From the NCBI GenBank assembly GCA_963805525.1, contig CAWDUT010000005.1:62001-126000 (forward strand): 64,000 nucleotides of DNA. Reading direction: 5' to 3'. A program made the translations under genes and the position numbers. The stretch is from DASQFQ01 sp963805525. Lineage in GTDB: Bacteria; Actinomycetota; Thermoleophilia; Solirubrobacterales; Solirubrobacteraceae. The number at the start of each line of letters is the position of its first letter. The first letter of the stretch is position 1. Shown one piece after another: positions 13,507 through 24,152 of this stretch. Below the pieces are notes generated by a model. It did not search any database. It was not told the DNA's origin and saw only the letters and a program-made list of their open reading frames with translations.

Positions 13507-16482
13507 TCAGCGGACGCGTAGCGTCCCGGTCGTGAGCCTCTTCTGGCGGTTTCCGGCGCGGTCGGTCGCGCGGACCGCGATCGCGTAGCGCCCGCGCGGC
13601 AGCTTGCGCTTCAACCGCAGCGTCCACGTCGCCTTGCCCTTCGCGCGCAGGAAGACGCGCTTGCTGCACTTGCGCGCCTTGGTGAGCTTGCCGGCGGCGG
13701 TGACGAAGCGACAGCGGCGCCCCGCCTTGCGCGAGATCGCCACCTCGACGCGCCCCAGCGAGGAGCAGCCGGCGTCGCTCGCGCGGCCGCGCAGCCGCAG
13801 CTTGCGCTGCTTCGCCGTCGCCTTCGACAGCTTCGCGGTCGGTGGCGAGGCGTCGGCACACGTAGCGGGCGGACCGCCGCCGCCGGGCGACCCTCCCGGC
13901 GGGCCGGGCGGCGGCGGAGCCGGCGGCGCGCGCGTGACCGTGAAGCCGTCGACCTCGGCCGCGGCCTCGCCGCCGGTGGTGACGATCACGTCGCGCAAGC
14001 CGAGCGCGGCGCCCGGCGCCACGTGCACGCGGGCGACCGCCGCGCTGGGCGAGCCGACGTCCAGGCGCTCGACCGTGACGCCGTCGCCGAAGTTGGCCAC
14101 GCTCTCCGGGCCGAACGCCGTGTCGGCGCCGGTGAGCGCGACGTCCAGCGTCGCCCCGCGCGCGCCCGTGCCCGGGCTCACCGACACGAGCCGCGCCACG
14201 GCGGGCGTCGCCGCCGCCACGAGCAGCGAGCCGCCGCCCGCGTGCTCGCCCCCGGTCTGCACGCTCACGTCGCGGAAGCCGACGGTCGCGCCCGCGGCGA
14301 CCGTCACGTTCGCGACCGCCGTCGTCGGCGACACCACCGTGAGCTTCTTGACCGTCACGCCGGCGCCGAGGTCGACCAGGCTCGCGCTCGAGAAGTGCGT
14401 GAGCGCGCCCGAGACGGTCACGTCGCGTGTGGTGCCGGCGGGGACGATCGGCGGCGTGACCGAGAGGATCGTGGGCGCGCTCGGCGCGCCGACCACCTGC
14501 ACCGCCCCGATCCCCTTGGCGGTCTCACCGCCCGTCGTCACGGTCACGTCGCGGAAGCCCAGCGCCGCGCCCGGCGCGACCGTCAGCCGCACGCTCAGAC
14601 GCGTCGGGGACAGCACGTGCGTCGCGCCGGCCGACACGCCCGTGCCGGCCACCGCCACGGCGCTCCCGCTCCCGAAGCTCGTGCCGGAGCCTTCGAGCTC
14701 GACGTCGAGCGCGGTCCCGCGCGGCAGCGCCGGCGGCGTGACCGCCGCGACCGTCGGGGCGACCGCCGAGAGCGCGAGGTTGGCGAGCGCGTTCGAGTAG
14801 CCGGTCAGCGCGTCGGCGGTGCCGGTCTTCACGTCGGGCCGGAACTCGAACACGCCGCCGGAGAACAGCGTCTCCTCGGTGAACGTGCGCAGCGCGTTCT
14901 CGGGCCCGAGCTGGTCCAGCGGCGCGTCCTGATCCGGGTTCGCGCCGGGCGGGAAGACCGCCGGCGGCGCGTCCGGCCCGGGGTCGCCGCGGGGCGTGGC
15001 GCGCGGCGGGTTCTGCTCCGGCGGGCAGCTGCCCGACAGCATCGTGTTCAGCCGCAGCCCCTTCGAGGCGTAGAGGCTGTCGACGCTCTCGCGGCTGGGG
15101 CCGGTGCGGTGGCTGTCGGCGTCGGTGACGAGGATCACCTGCCCGCCGCGGCCGAGTTGCCGCCCGGCGGTCATCAGCGCCCGGTTCGATCCCTCCGGGC
15201 AGTCGGGCGTCGAGTGCGTCGTCAGCCCGGCGAGCACCTGCCTGACCTTGTCCGGGTCGCGGGTGACCGTCCGGACCGTCGAGCTGTCGTCGAACGTGAC
15301 GACCTCCGTCAGCGGGAACGAGAGCGTCGCGAGGTTGTCGACCATCCGCTCGAGGCCCGTCTTGATGCCCCCGAGCTCCGGGCCCATGCTGCCGGTGACG
15401 TCGATCACGAAGGCGAGCCCCGGGCTGTCGACCTTGAAGTCGGCGACCTTGGTCCCGCTCCCGCCGACCGGCACGCTCTCGCGCTCCTCCGGATCGGTGT
15501 CCTGGGCACAGTCGGACTCCTTCGCCGGCGTGAAGAACTCCTGCGCGAAGTCGGCGTCGATCTCGGTGAACATCGCGAGCGAGTCGAGGTAGCCCGTGTC
15601 GCCGGCGAGCGGCTCGACGACGATCTCGTAGTCGCCGGGCGGGACGCCGTGGATCGTGTACGAGCCGTCCTCCTCCCCGTCGAAGCCGGTCACGCGCGTG
15701 AGCTGGATCGTCGGGTTGGCGACGTTGATCGCGCGCACGTTGGCGCCCAGCACCGGCTCGCCGCTGCCGCAGCGGGTGACGGTGCCGGTGATCGTGCCGG
15801 TGCTGGTCGTGAACGACGCCTCCGGGTACAGCTCGGACAGCGCGGCGACGTCATCGGCCTCGAGCGAGCGCCGCTCGGTACCGGTGATCGAGAACGGGTG
15901 CATGGTCGGCACCTGGCTCTCGAGCTCCGCGTCGAGCGCGCTGTCCTTGCCGACGGGGAAGCCGACCGTCGAGTGGGCGAGCCCGAGCGTGTGGCCGAGC
16001 TCGTGCACCTCGGTCGAGCGGCGGTCGAAGTTGGTCCGGGTCCCGTTGATGATCAGGAACATGTCGTCGATCACCGAGTGGCCGGCGCTCACCACGACGT
16101 CGCTCGGGCCGAAGCCGTTGACCGACGCCGGGGCGAGGCCGAGCGCGAGCAGCGCGTTCCCGGTCTCGTCGAGGATCACCTCCTGCTTCCCGTCGCCGGT
16201 GAGGTTGCCCCAGGCGCTGAGGTAGTTGTTGGCGTTGAAGTCGACCGTGGCCAGGGTCTGCGCACCCCACGGGTCCTTGGCCGTGCCGACGCCGTTCCAC
16301 GTCGAGGTGGCGGCCGCGACCTCGCCCGTGATGTCGGTCGGCCCGTTGTCGACCGTCAGCGGGATCGGGAGGTGGAGCCAGTGGTCGGGCGGGCCGAAGT
16401 TCTCGGACAGGTGCTGGTAGCCGCTGGCGGGCGCGGCCGTGAGCGCGAGCAGCACGAGCGCGAGTCCGAGGCGGCGGATCAC
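13507..16482 (-). CDS. secreted matrixin-type metalloprotease with VWA and repeat domains
   Basis: 991 residues. Signal peptide 1-21 (ALTAAPASG); metzincin zinc site HELGHTLGLAH at 160-170 with a downstream MHPF Met-turn; a CarboxypepD_reg/CnaB-like fold near 228-290 (GTITGTVTRCGSGEPVLGANV); a von Willebrand A domain from about 355 whose MIDAS is DVTGS (361-365); then three tandem beta repeats of about 90 residues, each with a VTPP or VSPG opening and GxRDVxVxTGGE (IPT/TIG-like); a proline/glycine linker; and a basic C-terminal Ig-like domain. It is probably an extracellular protease or adhesin. Its ATG overlaps the stop of the lipoprotein gene upstream, so the two are co-translated. Confidence 0.85.
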   Translation of the reverse strand: MIRRLGLALVLLALTAAPASGYQHLSENFGPPDHWLHLPIPLTVDNGPTDITGEVAAATSTWNGVGTAKDPWGAQTLATVDFNANNYLSAWGNLTGDGKQEVILDETGNALLALGLAPASVNGFGPSDVVVSAGHSVIDDMFLIINGTRTNFDRRSTEVHELGHTLGLAHSTVGFPVGKDSALDAELESQVPTMHPFSITGTERRSLEADDVAALSELYPEASFTTSTGTITGTVTRCGSGEPVLGANVRAINVANPTIQLTRVTGFDGEEDGSYTIHGVPPGDYEIVVEPLAGDTGYLDSLAMFTEIDADFAQEFFTPAKESDCAQDTDPEERESVPVGGSGTKVADFKVDSPGLAFVIDVTGSMGPELGGIKTGLERMVDNLATLSFPLTEVVTFDDSSTVRTVTRDPDKVRQVLAGLTTHSTPDCPEGSNRALMTAGRQLGRGGQVILVTDADSHRTGPSRESVDSLYASKGLRLNTMLSGSCPPEQNPPRATPRGDPGPDAPPAVFPPGANPDQDAPLDQLGPENALRTFTEETLFSGGVFEFRPDVKTGTADALTGYSNALANLALSAVAPTVAAVTPPALPRGTALDVELEGSGTSFGSGSAVAVAGTGVSAGATHVLSPTRLSVRLTVAPGAALGFRDVTVTTGGETAKGIGAVQVVGAPSAPTILSVTPPIVPAGTTRDVTVSGALTHFSSASLVDLGAGVTVKKLTVVSPTTAVANVTVAAGATVGFRDVSVQTGGEHAGGGSLLVAAATPAVARLVSVSPGTGARGATLDVALTGADTAFGPESVANFGDGVTVERLDVGSPSAAVARVHVAPGAALGLRDVIVTTGGEAAAEVDGFTVTRAPPAPPPPGPPGGSPGGGGPPATCADASPPTAKLSKATAKQRKLRLRGRASDAGCSSLGRVEVAISRKAGRRCRFVTAAGKLTKARKCSKRVFLRAKGKATWTLRLKRKLPRGRYAIAVRATDRAGNRQKRLTTGTLRVR

Positions 16483-16916
16483 TTCGGCACCTCGATCACG
16501 TTGTCGGGAAAGATCGTCGGCCCGGCGGGGCCGTCGGGCCCGAGGAACAGCACGTAGCGGTGCGCCCGCGCGAACGGCTGGACCGGCGACGTGACGATGC
16601 GGTCGCCAAGCCGCCCGCCGATCACCTGGACGACGAAGGCGTGCGGCAGCGAGCCCTTGAGCACGCGCTGGACCTCGAACCGCGTGCGCGTGAACGGGGT
16701 GCCCTTGCCGCCGTCGATGACGCGCGAGCCGCGGGCCACGACGAGCGCGATCCGCTGCGCGCGCTTCGAGGCCTCGGCGGTCGAGAGCGGGTACTCCGGC
16801 GCCGCGGGTCGTGCGGCGGGCGCCGAGGGCGCAGCTCTCTCACCACCGCATCCCGCGGCTGCGAACGCCGCGGCGGCGGCCAGCCCGGCGGCCAAGCGCG
16901 CGACGCGGGGCGACAC
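16479..16916 (-). CDS. putative lipoprotein co-transcribed with the matrixin/VWA protein
   Basis: 145 residues with an N-terminal hydrophobic stretch ending in the lipobox AAAGC (Cys 23), then a low-complexity linker and a globular part (RFEVQRVLKGSLPHAFVVQVIGG, FARAHRYVLFLGPDGP). The pattern resembles small secreted domains that follow metzincin-like proteins. No catalytic motif is visible. The ATGA overlap with the downstream metalloprotease suggests a shared role at the cell surface. Confidence 0.65.
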   Translation of the reverse strand: MSPRVARLAAGLAAAAAFAAAGCGGERAAPSAPAARPAAPEYPLSTAEASKRAQRIALVVARGSRVIDGGKGTPFTRTRFEVQRVLKGSLPHAFVVQVIGGRLGDRIVTSPVQPFARAHRYVLFLGPDGPAGPTIFPDNVIEVPK

Positions 16917-16965
16917 GGCACGACTCTACCTCCGCGCGCGCGGCCCGACCTATGCGTTCGCGTAG

Positions 16966-17472
16966 TCAGGCGCCGGCGTCGTCGAGCTGCTCCCGCAGCC
17001 AGTCGCGCATGACCGTCGTCGTCCGCAGCCCGAGGTCGACCGTCGGGGCGAACGGGTGGCCGCCGCTCTCGCCGATCCGCTCGGAGATCTCGCGCAGCAT
17101 CGCCGCATAGGCCTCGGCGTGCTCGAGCTCGCGCTCGAGCACCACGCGGCGGTCGGCCGGGTCGAGCAGGGCGACGAGGAACCAGCGCACGGCCGTCTCG
17201 TTGCGCTGGGCTCGGTTCGGCTCCGTCTCGACCAGCCAGCGGCGGAGCTCCTCGCGCCCGGCGGGGGTGATGCCGAACGTGCGGCTGTTGCGCGCCCCCT
17301 CGCCGACGACCTCGACCATCCCCGCCTCCTCGAGCTTGGCGAGCTCCGGATAGATCTGGCTGTGGCTCGCGTGCCACGCGTTGGCGAGCGAGACGTCGAA
17401 CCGGTTGGTCAGCTCGTAGCCGGTGCTCGGCTGGGTGGAGAGCAGCCCGAGCACCGCGTGGCGGAGGGACAT
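16966..17472 (-). CDS. PadR-family transcriptional regulator
   Basis: 168 residues. The winged-helix PadR block opens with LRHAVLGLLSTQPSTGYELTN, then SHSQIYPELAKLEEAGMVE and RTFGITPAGREELRRWL, followed by a C-terminal dimerisation helix pair (ERELEHAEAYAAMLREI). PadR proteins are usually repressors released by small hydrophobic compounds. The gene is divergent from an MFS exporter, and the 54-bp gap holds palindromic and tandem repeats centred on TTGACATGTCAA, so it most likely represses both itself and the pump. Confidence 0.9.
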   Translation of the reverse strand: MSLRHAVLGLLSTQPSTGYELTNRFDVSLANAWHASHSQIYPELAKLEEAGMVEVVGEGARNSRTFGITPAGREELRRWLVETEPNRAQRNETAVRWFLVALLDPADRRVVLERELEHAEAYAAMLREISERIGESGGHPFAPTVDLGLRTTTVMRDWLREQLDDAGA

Positions 17473-17491
17473 GCCCCGCAGTGTATCTGAC

Positions 17492-17549
17492 TTGACATGT
17501 CAATCTCGACATGTAATCTACGACATATGAATCCCGACACGTCGATCTC
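17492..17549. promoter_or_regulatory. PadR operator: palindrome plus four tandem 14-bp repeats
   Basis: TTGACATGTCAA (17492-17503) is a perfect palindrome. From 17494 four consecutive 14-bp units follow with no gap: GACATGTCAATCTC, GACATGTAATCTAC, GACATATGAATCCC and GACACGTCGATCTC. The third unit contains the ATG of the MFS gene and the fourth is inside its coding sequence, so a bound repressor would block the start itself. Confidence 0.75.
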
Positions 17550-18942
17550 TCCGAAGCAGCAGCGCCTGCTGCTCGCCGCCGTCGTCTCCGGCCTGCTGCT
17601 GGCGATGCTCGACCAGACGATCGTCGGCACGGCGCTGCCCGCGATCGTGCGCGACCTCCACGGGTGGTCCTCCTATCTGTGGGTCGTCACCGCCTACCTC
17701 GTGCCGGCGACCGTGTCGCTGCCGGTGTACGCGCGGCTGTCCGACCGCCACGGGCGGCGCGCGCTGCTGCTGATCGGGATGGCGCTCTTCCTGCTCGGCT
17801 CGGCGCTGTCGGCCTCCGCGCAGGACATGACGCAGCTGATCGCCTGGCGCGGGCTGCAGGGTCTCGGCGCGGGGGCGCTCGAGGGCCTCTCGTTCATCCT
17901 CGTCGCCGACCTCTACGCCGGCCGCCGCAGCGCCGCGCTCCAGGGCATGCTCGCCGGGCTGATGGGCCTGAGCTTCATCGCCGGGCCGCTGGTCGGCGGC
18001 TTCCTGGCGGACCAGGCCGGCTGGCGCTGGGTCTTCCTCGTCAACCTCCCGATCGGGATCGCCGCGATGGCGGTGGTCGCGCGCGTGCTGCCCCGCTCGA
18101 TCGGCCGCCGGGAGCACGGCGCGCGCGTCGACGCGGCCGGGATCGCGCTGCTGACCGCCGCGGTCGGGCTGCTGCTCGTCGGGCTCAACGAGCACACGCG
18201 CGTGGACTCGTGGAGCGACCCGCGCACCGGCGGGCTGCTCGCCGCGGCGCTGCTGGCCGTCTACGCGTTCGTGCGGGTCGAGCGGCGGGCCGCCTCGCCG
18301 GTCGTGCCGCTGCGGCTGTTCGCCGACCGCCGCACCGCGGCGATCATGCTCGCGGGCGCCACCGGCGCCTTCGGCCTGTTCGCCGGCGTGCTCCTGCTCC
18401 CGCGCTACTTCCAGGGTGTGCGCGAGGTCAGCGCGACGCACTCCGGGCTGCTGATCTACCCGCTGCTGCTCGGCCTCGTGGTCGGCGTCAACGTGGCCGG
18501 CGCGCTGATCGTCAAGCGCGGCGAGTACCGCGCGCCGATCCTCGGCGGCCTCGCCCTGGCGGCGCTCGGCGGCCTCGGGTTCGCGACGTTCGACGCCTCC
18601 ACGCCCGACTGGGAGAGCCTCGCGTGCATGGCGCTCATCGGCCTCGGCATCGGCCCCGTTCTCTCGGGCCTGCAGATCGCGCTGCAGCGGACGGTCGCGC
18701 CCGCCGCGATCGGCGCGGCGATGGGGACGCTGCTGCTGCTGCGCCAGGTCGGCGCCTCGGTCGCGCTGGCCGCGAGCGAGACGGTCTACACGGCCGGGCT
18801 CGACAGCGGGAGCAGCGCCGCGGCGGCCACCGGCACCGCGGTCTGCGTCATCGTCCTCGCCGGCGCGGCGGTCGCCGCGGCCGCGCTGGTCAGCCTCCCG
18901 CGCGCCGCGACCCGGATCGCGCTGGTGCCGGCCCCGGCGTGA
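17527..18942 (+). CDS. MFS drug exporter, DHA2/MDR type
   Basis: 471 residues from ATG 17527 with about 14 hydrophobic segments. Motifs: LDQTIVGTALPAI in TM1, LSDRHGRRALL (motif A) and FIAGPLVGGFLAD (motif C of proton-driven exporters). It should expel a hydrophobic drug or toxin in exchange for protons. There is no ribosome site in front of ATG 17527 or of the alternative ATG 17497; both lie in the repeat array, so a leaderless transcript is likely. Divergent PadR is the probable regulator. Confidence 0.9.
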   Translation: MNPDTSISPKQQRLLLAAVVSGLLLAMLDQTIVGTALPAIVRDLHGWSSYLWVVTAYLVPATVSLPVYARLSDRHGRRALLLIGMALFLLGSALSASAQDMTQLIAWRGLQGLGAGALEGLSFILVADLYAGRRSAALQGMLAGLMGLSFIAGPLVGGFLADQAGWRWVFLVNLPIGIAAMAVVARVLPRSIGRREHGARVDAAGIALLTAAVGLLLVGLNEHTRVDSWSDPRTGGLLAAALLAVYAFVRVERRAASPVVPLRLFADRRTAAIMLAGATGAFGLFAGVLLLPRYFQGVREVSATHSGLLIYPLLLGLVVGVNVAGALIVKRGEYRAPILGGLALAALGGLGFATFDASTPDWESLACMALIGLGIGPVLSGLQIALQRTVAPAAIGAAMGTLLLLRQVGASVALAASETVYTAGLDSGSSAAAATGTAVCVIVLAGAAVAAAALVSLPRAATRIALVPAPA

Positions 18943-19041
18943 ACCTCCCATCTGCGACCCGAAGCTCTCACAAGCTTGTCGCGCGCTCCGCCGAGGCGCG
19001 CAACGCCTCCCGCGACGGTACCGCGCGCCGAGACAGGAGGT

Positions 19042-19521
19042 ATGAGCCGCATTGCCAAGACGATCTTCCGCACCGCGCTGTTCGTCGGCATGCTCGTCGG
19101 TGCAAGCCACGCCGACGTCGCGGCAGCCTTCTTGCAGTCGGGCGGCACCTCCACCGGCGGCGTCCAGGTGACCAGGTCCGTGAGCGTCAATCAGACGGCT
19201 CGCCTCGCGCCCGTCGTCCCCGGCACCCCTGCCCAGACGCTCAGCGGCACGTTCGACAACCGCAGCAGCGAGCCCGTCCATGTCGCGACGATCCGCGTCT
19301 CGATCGCCAAGGTCGTCAAGGCGCCCGGCGCCGCCGCCGGCACCTGCGACGCCTCCGACTTCGTGCTCACGCACCGCACCATCGCCGTCGCCGCCGACGT
19401 CCCCAGCGGGCGCGGAACGGGCAGCTGGACCGGCGGCAAGGTCGCGTTCAACAACAAGCCCGGCGTCGACCAGAACGCCTGCCAGGGCGCCACGGTCAAG
19501 CTCCGCTACACGACCTCGTAG
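19042..19521 (+). CDS. secreted 159-residue protein of unknown function
   Basis: An N-terminal signal peptide (about residues 1-28, TALFVGMLVGASHADVAAA) precedes a threonine/serine-rich beta-type domain with DNRSSEPVHVATIRVSI, a lone cysteine in GTCDASDFVL and a second in NACQGATVKLRY that could form one disulphide. AGGAGG lies only 1 bp before the ATG, unusually close, so the real start may differ. No family recognised. It stands between the MFS gene and an epimerase gene. Confidence 0.6.
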   Translation: MSRIAKTIFRTALFVGMLVGASHADVAAAFLQSGGTSTGGVQVTRSVSVNQTARLAPVVPGTPAQTLSGTFDNRSSEPVHVATIRVSIAKVVKAPGAAAGTCDASDFVLTHRTIAVAADVPSGRGTGSWTGGKVAFNNKPGVDQNACQGATVKLRYTTS

Positions 19522-19546
19522 ACCGCCTCTGGCTACCGTGACCGGC

Positions 19547-20517
19547 ATGCGATTGCTGGTCACCGGGAGCGCCGGACACCTGGGCGAGGCGCTGATGCGC
19601 GTGCTCGGCGCGGAGGGCCACGACGTGGTCGGGCTCGACGTCCTGGCCTCGCCCTACACGCACCTCGTCGGCTCGATCGCCGACCGCGCCGTTGTGCGCG
19701 CGGCGATGGAGGGCACCGACGCCGTCCTGCACGCCGCGACGCTGCACAAGCCCCACGTCGGCTCGCACGACCGCCGCGCGTTCGTGGACACGAACATCAC
19801 CGGCACGCTGAACCTGCTCGAGGAGGCGATGGCGGCCGGCGCCTCGCGCTTCGTCTTCACCAGCACCACGAGCGCGTTCGGCCGCGCGCTCACGCCGCCG
19901 CCGGGCGCGCCCGCGGCCTGGATCACGGAGGACGTCGCGCCCGTGCCGCGCAACATCTACGGCGCCACCAAGACCGCCGCCGAGGACCTCTGCGAGCTCG
20001 TCCACCGCGACCACGGGCTGCCGTGCCTGATCCTGCGCACCTCACGCTTCTTCCCCGAGGAGGACGACCGCGACGACGTCCGCTCCGCCTACCCGGACGC
20101 GAACCTCAAGGTCAACGAGCTGCTCTACCGCCGGGTCGATCTCGAGGACGTCGTGAGCGCCCACCGCTGCGCGCTCGAGCGCGCAGCGGAGCTCGGCTTC
20201 GGCCGCTACATCGTGAGCGCCACCACGCCCTTCACCCGCGACGACCTCGCCGAGCTGCGCGCCGACGCCGCCGCGGTCGTGCAGCGGCGCTTTCCCGAGG
20301 CCGCCGCGCTCTACGAGCGGCTCGGCTGGCGACTCTTCCCGGCGATCGAGCGGGTCTACGTCAACGCGCGCGCCCGCGAGGAGCTCGGCTGGGCGCCGCG
20401 CTGGGACTTCCAGCACGCGCTCGAGCGGCTGCAGGCCGGCGAGCCGCCGCGCAGCGAGCTCGCCGCCGCGGTCGGCGCCAAGGGCTACCACGCCGCGCCG
20501 ACCGGGGTGTATACGCG

Positions 20518-20521
<4 letters not shown>
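19547..20521 (+). CDS. NAD(P)-dependent epimerase/dehydratase
   Basis: 324-residue extended SDR: TGSAGHLGEALM (cofactor glycine motif), VLHAATLHKPHVGSH, the serine/threonine in VFTSTTSAFG, active-site YGATKTAAE (YxxxK) and ILRTSRFFPEEDD. The family converts nucleotide sugars or related substrates; the N-terminal HKPHVGSHD feature places it with uncharacterised actinobacterial members. Its stop overlaps the convergent GGDEF gene by 4 bp. Confidence 0.85.
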
Positions 20522-22107
<1,586 letters not shown>

Positions 22108-22140
22108 CGGACCCCGGGCGCTGGACTATGGTCGGCTCAG

Positions 22141-23835
22141 ATGCTCCCGCGGCCAGCCCACCGCGACGAACCGCAGCCCGCCCCACGCGGCCGCCCCCGG
22201 CCGGCGCCCGCTCAGCGGCTTCCCCTCCAGCGCCAGATCGGCAACCGCGCGTTCGCCGCGCTCGTCGCGCGCGACCCGGCGCCGAGCTTCTCCGGCAACG
22301 TCTTCCTGCCCGGCGACGAGAACGTCGGCCACAGCTTCACGGTCGAGGGCATGAACATCGTCCAGGGCGCCGGCAGGGCCAAGCGCATCGTCGCGACGAT
22401 CGACGCCGACGGCCGCTACACGCGCCTCGACGACAAGGGCGCGGCGATCGCCGGCGGCGGTGGCAACGTCCGCGACCTCACCGGCTCCGTCAGCCAGAAG
22501 GGCGGCAAGACGACCGCAACGACCGGCAGCGGCAGCTTCTCGCTGTGGGACACAGACGGCAAGAAGCACGACTTCACGGTCAAGAACGGCGGCGTCTACA
22601 CGAAGGTCGGCAGGAAGGACGAGCTCGCCGGCGACGTCGACGTGACCGGCCGCTACCGCGTGAAGCTCGGCGGCCAGGTCGTCACCGGCTCGCTCACGGA
22701 CCACGGCGTCGCGGCCCGCGACGTCGCGCTCAAGCGGACCGACGGCAACAAGGCCACCGACCAGCTGCAGATCGGGCACGACCCGGTGCCGGAGGGCATC
22801 CTCGTCCTGCCCGAGGGCAAGTTCACGGTCAAGGACGGGCAGATGACCGCGGCCGGCGGCAAGCACGTGCAGGGCAGCGTCACCGTCATCCGCCGCGGGG
22901 CCGGGCTCGATCAGCTCACGCTCACCGCGCGCTACTACGAGGAGAGCCACGTCGCCGGCTACCAGGGCTGGGTCGAGCACGAGACCGACCTCGCCAAGCG
23001 CGTGCCGGCGGCGGGCAGCGTGCTGCGGGTCGGCAAGGGGCGGAGCTGGCTGGTCTCGGACGGCAGCAAGTGGATCGACATGAGCGGCCGCCAGGTCAAG
23101 AAGGGCTACGAGCTCGCGGGCGGCGGCCGCGTGGACGACACGCTGCGCGCGTTGAACGCGGCCAAGAAGATCAGCGTCACCGCCGCCGAGATCGACCTCA
23201 TGCAGCGGCTCTCCGAGGTCGAATCAAGCGGCTACGCCAACGTCATCAACACCTGGGACAGCGACGTCGTCAGCCTCGGCTTCATGCAGTACACGCTCGC
23301 GGGCTCGCTCCAGGAGCTGATCGCGGCAGCGCCCGACGCGTTCGCGCGCTACGGCATCAAGCTCAGCAAGACGAAGCTGAAGATCAAGAGCGGCGTCGAG
23401 GCGACCGGCGTCGAAGGCGTGAGCGACGCCAAGGAGCTGCGCGGGATCGAGTGGGCCACGCGCTTCTTCCGCGCCGGGCTCGACCCCGACGTCATCGCCG
23501 CGCAGGTCAAGATTGCCCAGGCCGAGTTCGCGCAGCTCACCAAGGACAAGCTCGGCGGGGTGTCAGGCGACGCGATGTTCCAGACCGGCCGCGTCAGGGC
23601 GATCATCTTCGAGCTCAACAACAACCGGCCGGCCTACGTCGCGGCGACGGTCAGGAAGACCGCCGCGGAGCACAAGAAGCATCCGGCCTGGACCGAGGAC
23701 GACTTCGTCGCCGGGCTGCAGTCGGTGATGGAGCAGGAGTACGTCGACCACAACACCAGCGGCATCAACGGCGCCAATGACGAGGAGGCGCGCCAGAAGG
23801 CGCGCAACATCGTCACCAAGGCCGGGCACAGGTAG
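22141..23835 (+). CDS. LQRxxGNRA-motif protein with C-terminal lysozyme-like region (putative effector)
   Basis: 564 residues without a Sec signal. Residues 29-38 read LQRQIGNRAF, the motif that precedes DUF4157 and similar modules in proteins linked to extracellular contractile injection systems and other actinobacterial secreted toxins. A beta-rich central part (50-330) has short repeats such as GRYTRLDDKG and FTVKDGQM. From about 345 a helical domain shows LMQRLSEVESSGYANVINTWD and VVSLGFMQYT, resembling the glutamate-centred core of lysozyme/lytic transglycosylases (E361 followed by SG, then FMQ). I infer a peptidoglycan-acting effector. Upstream TATGGT 8 bp before ATG and no ribosome site suggest a leaderless mRNA. 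No immunity gene is evident next to it. Confidence 0.6.
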   Translation: MLPRPAHRDEPQPAPRGRPRPAPAQRLPLQRQIGNRAFAALVARDPAPSFSGNVFLPGDENVGHSFTVEGMNIVQGAGRAKRIVATIDADGRYTRLDDKGAAIAGGGGNVRDLTGSVSQKGGKTTATTGSGSFSLWDTDGKKHDFTVKNGGVYTKVGRKDELAGDVDVTGRYRVKLGGQVVTGSLTDHGVAARDVALKRTDGNKATDQLQIGHDPVPEGILVLPEGKFTVKDGQMTAAGGKHVQGSVTVIRRGAGLDQLTLTARYYEESHVAGYQGWVEHETDLAKRVPAAGSVLRVGKGRSWLVSDGSKWIDMSGRQVKKGYELAGGGRVDDTLRALNAAKKISVTAAEIDLMQRLSEVESSGYANVINTWDSDVVSLGFMQYTLAGSLQELIAAAPDAFARYGIKLSKTKLKIKSGVEATGVEGVSDAKELRGIEWATRFFRAGLDPDVIAAQVKIAQAEFAQLTKDKLGGVSGDAMFQTGRVRAIIFELNNNRPAYVAATVRKTAAEHKKHPAWTEDDFVAGLQSVMEQEYVDHNTSGINGANDEEARQKARNIVTKAGHR

Positions 23836-23863
23836 GGCGGGCGGGGCTGTTATCCGGCGCGGG

Positions 23864-24139
23864 CTACGACGCGCGGGCGTACCGGTCGGCCGAGCGCGCC
23901 CGGCGCTTCTCGGCCTCGATCTCGCGGTTCTTCGGCGGCGCGTTGGTCTCCAGCGCGTCGAGCAGCCGCGTCGACGCGGCAGCGACCTCCTCGACGGCGC
24001 GGTCGAACGCCTCCTGGTTGGCCTGCGAGGGCTTCGTGTAGCCGGAGATCTTGCGGACGTACTGGAGCGCGGCGGCCGCGACCTCGTCATGGGTGGCGGG
24101 CGGCTCGAAGTTGTGGAGCGGTCGGATGTTGCGGCACAT
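23864..24139 (-). CDS. DUF2277 family protein
   Basis: 91 residues starting MCRNIRPLHNFEPPAT, the fixed opening of DUF2277, followed by AALQYVRKISGYTKPSQAN and a helical FDRAVEEVAAASTRLLDAL block ending APPKNRE. Function is unknown; the N-terminal Cys-Arg-Asn is invariant in the family as I recall it. ATG 24139 is the family-consistent start; upstream in-frame codons are spurious. The divergent phosphodiesterase gene begins 13 bp away, leaving almost no room for two separate promoters. Confidence 0.9.
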   Translation of the reverse strand: MCRNIRPLHNFEPPATHDEVAAAALQYVRKISGYTKPSQANQEAFDRAVEEVAAASTRLLDALETNAPPKNREIEAEKRRARSADRYARAS

Positions 24140-24152
24140 AGGGTCCAGCGTA

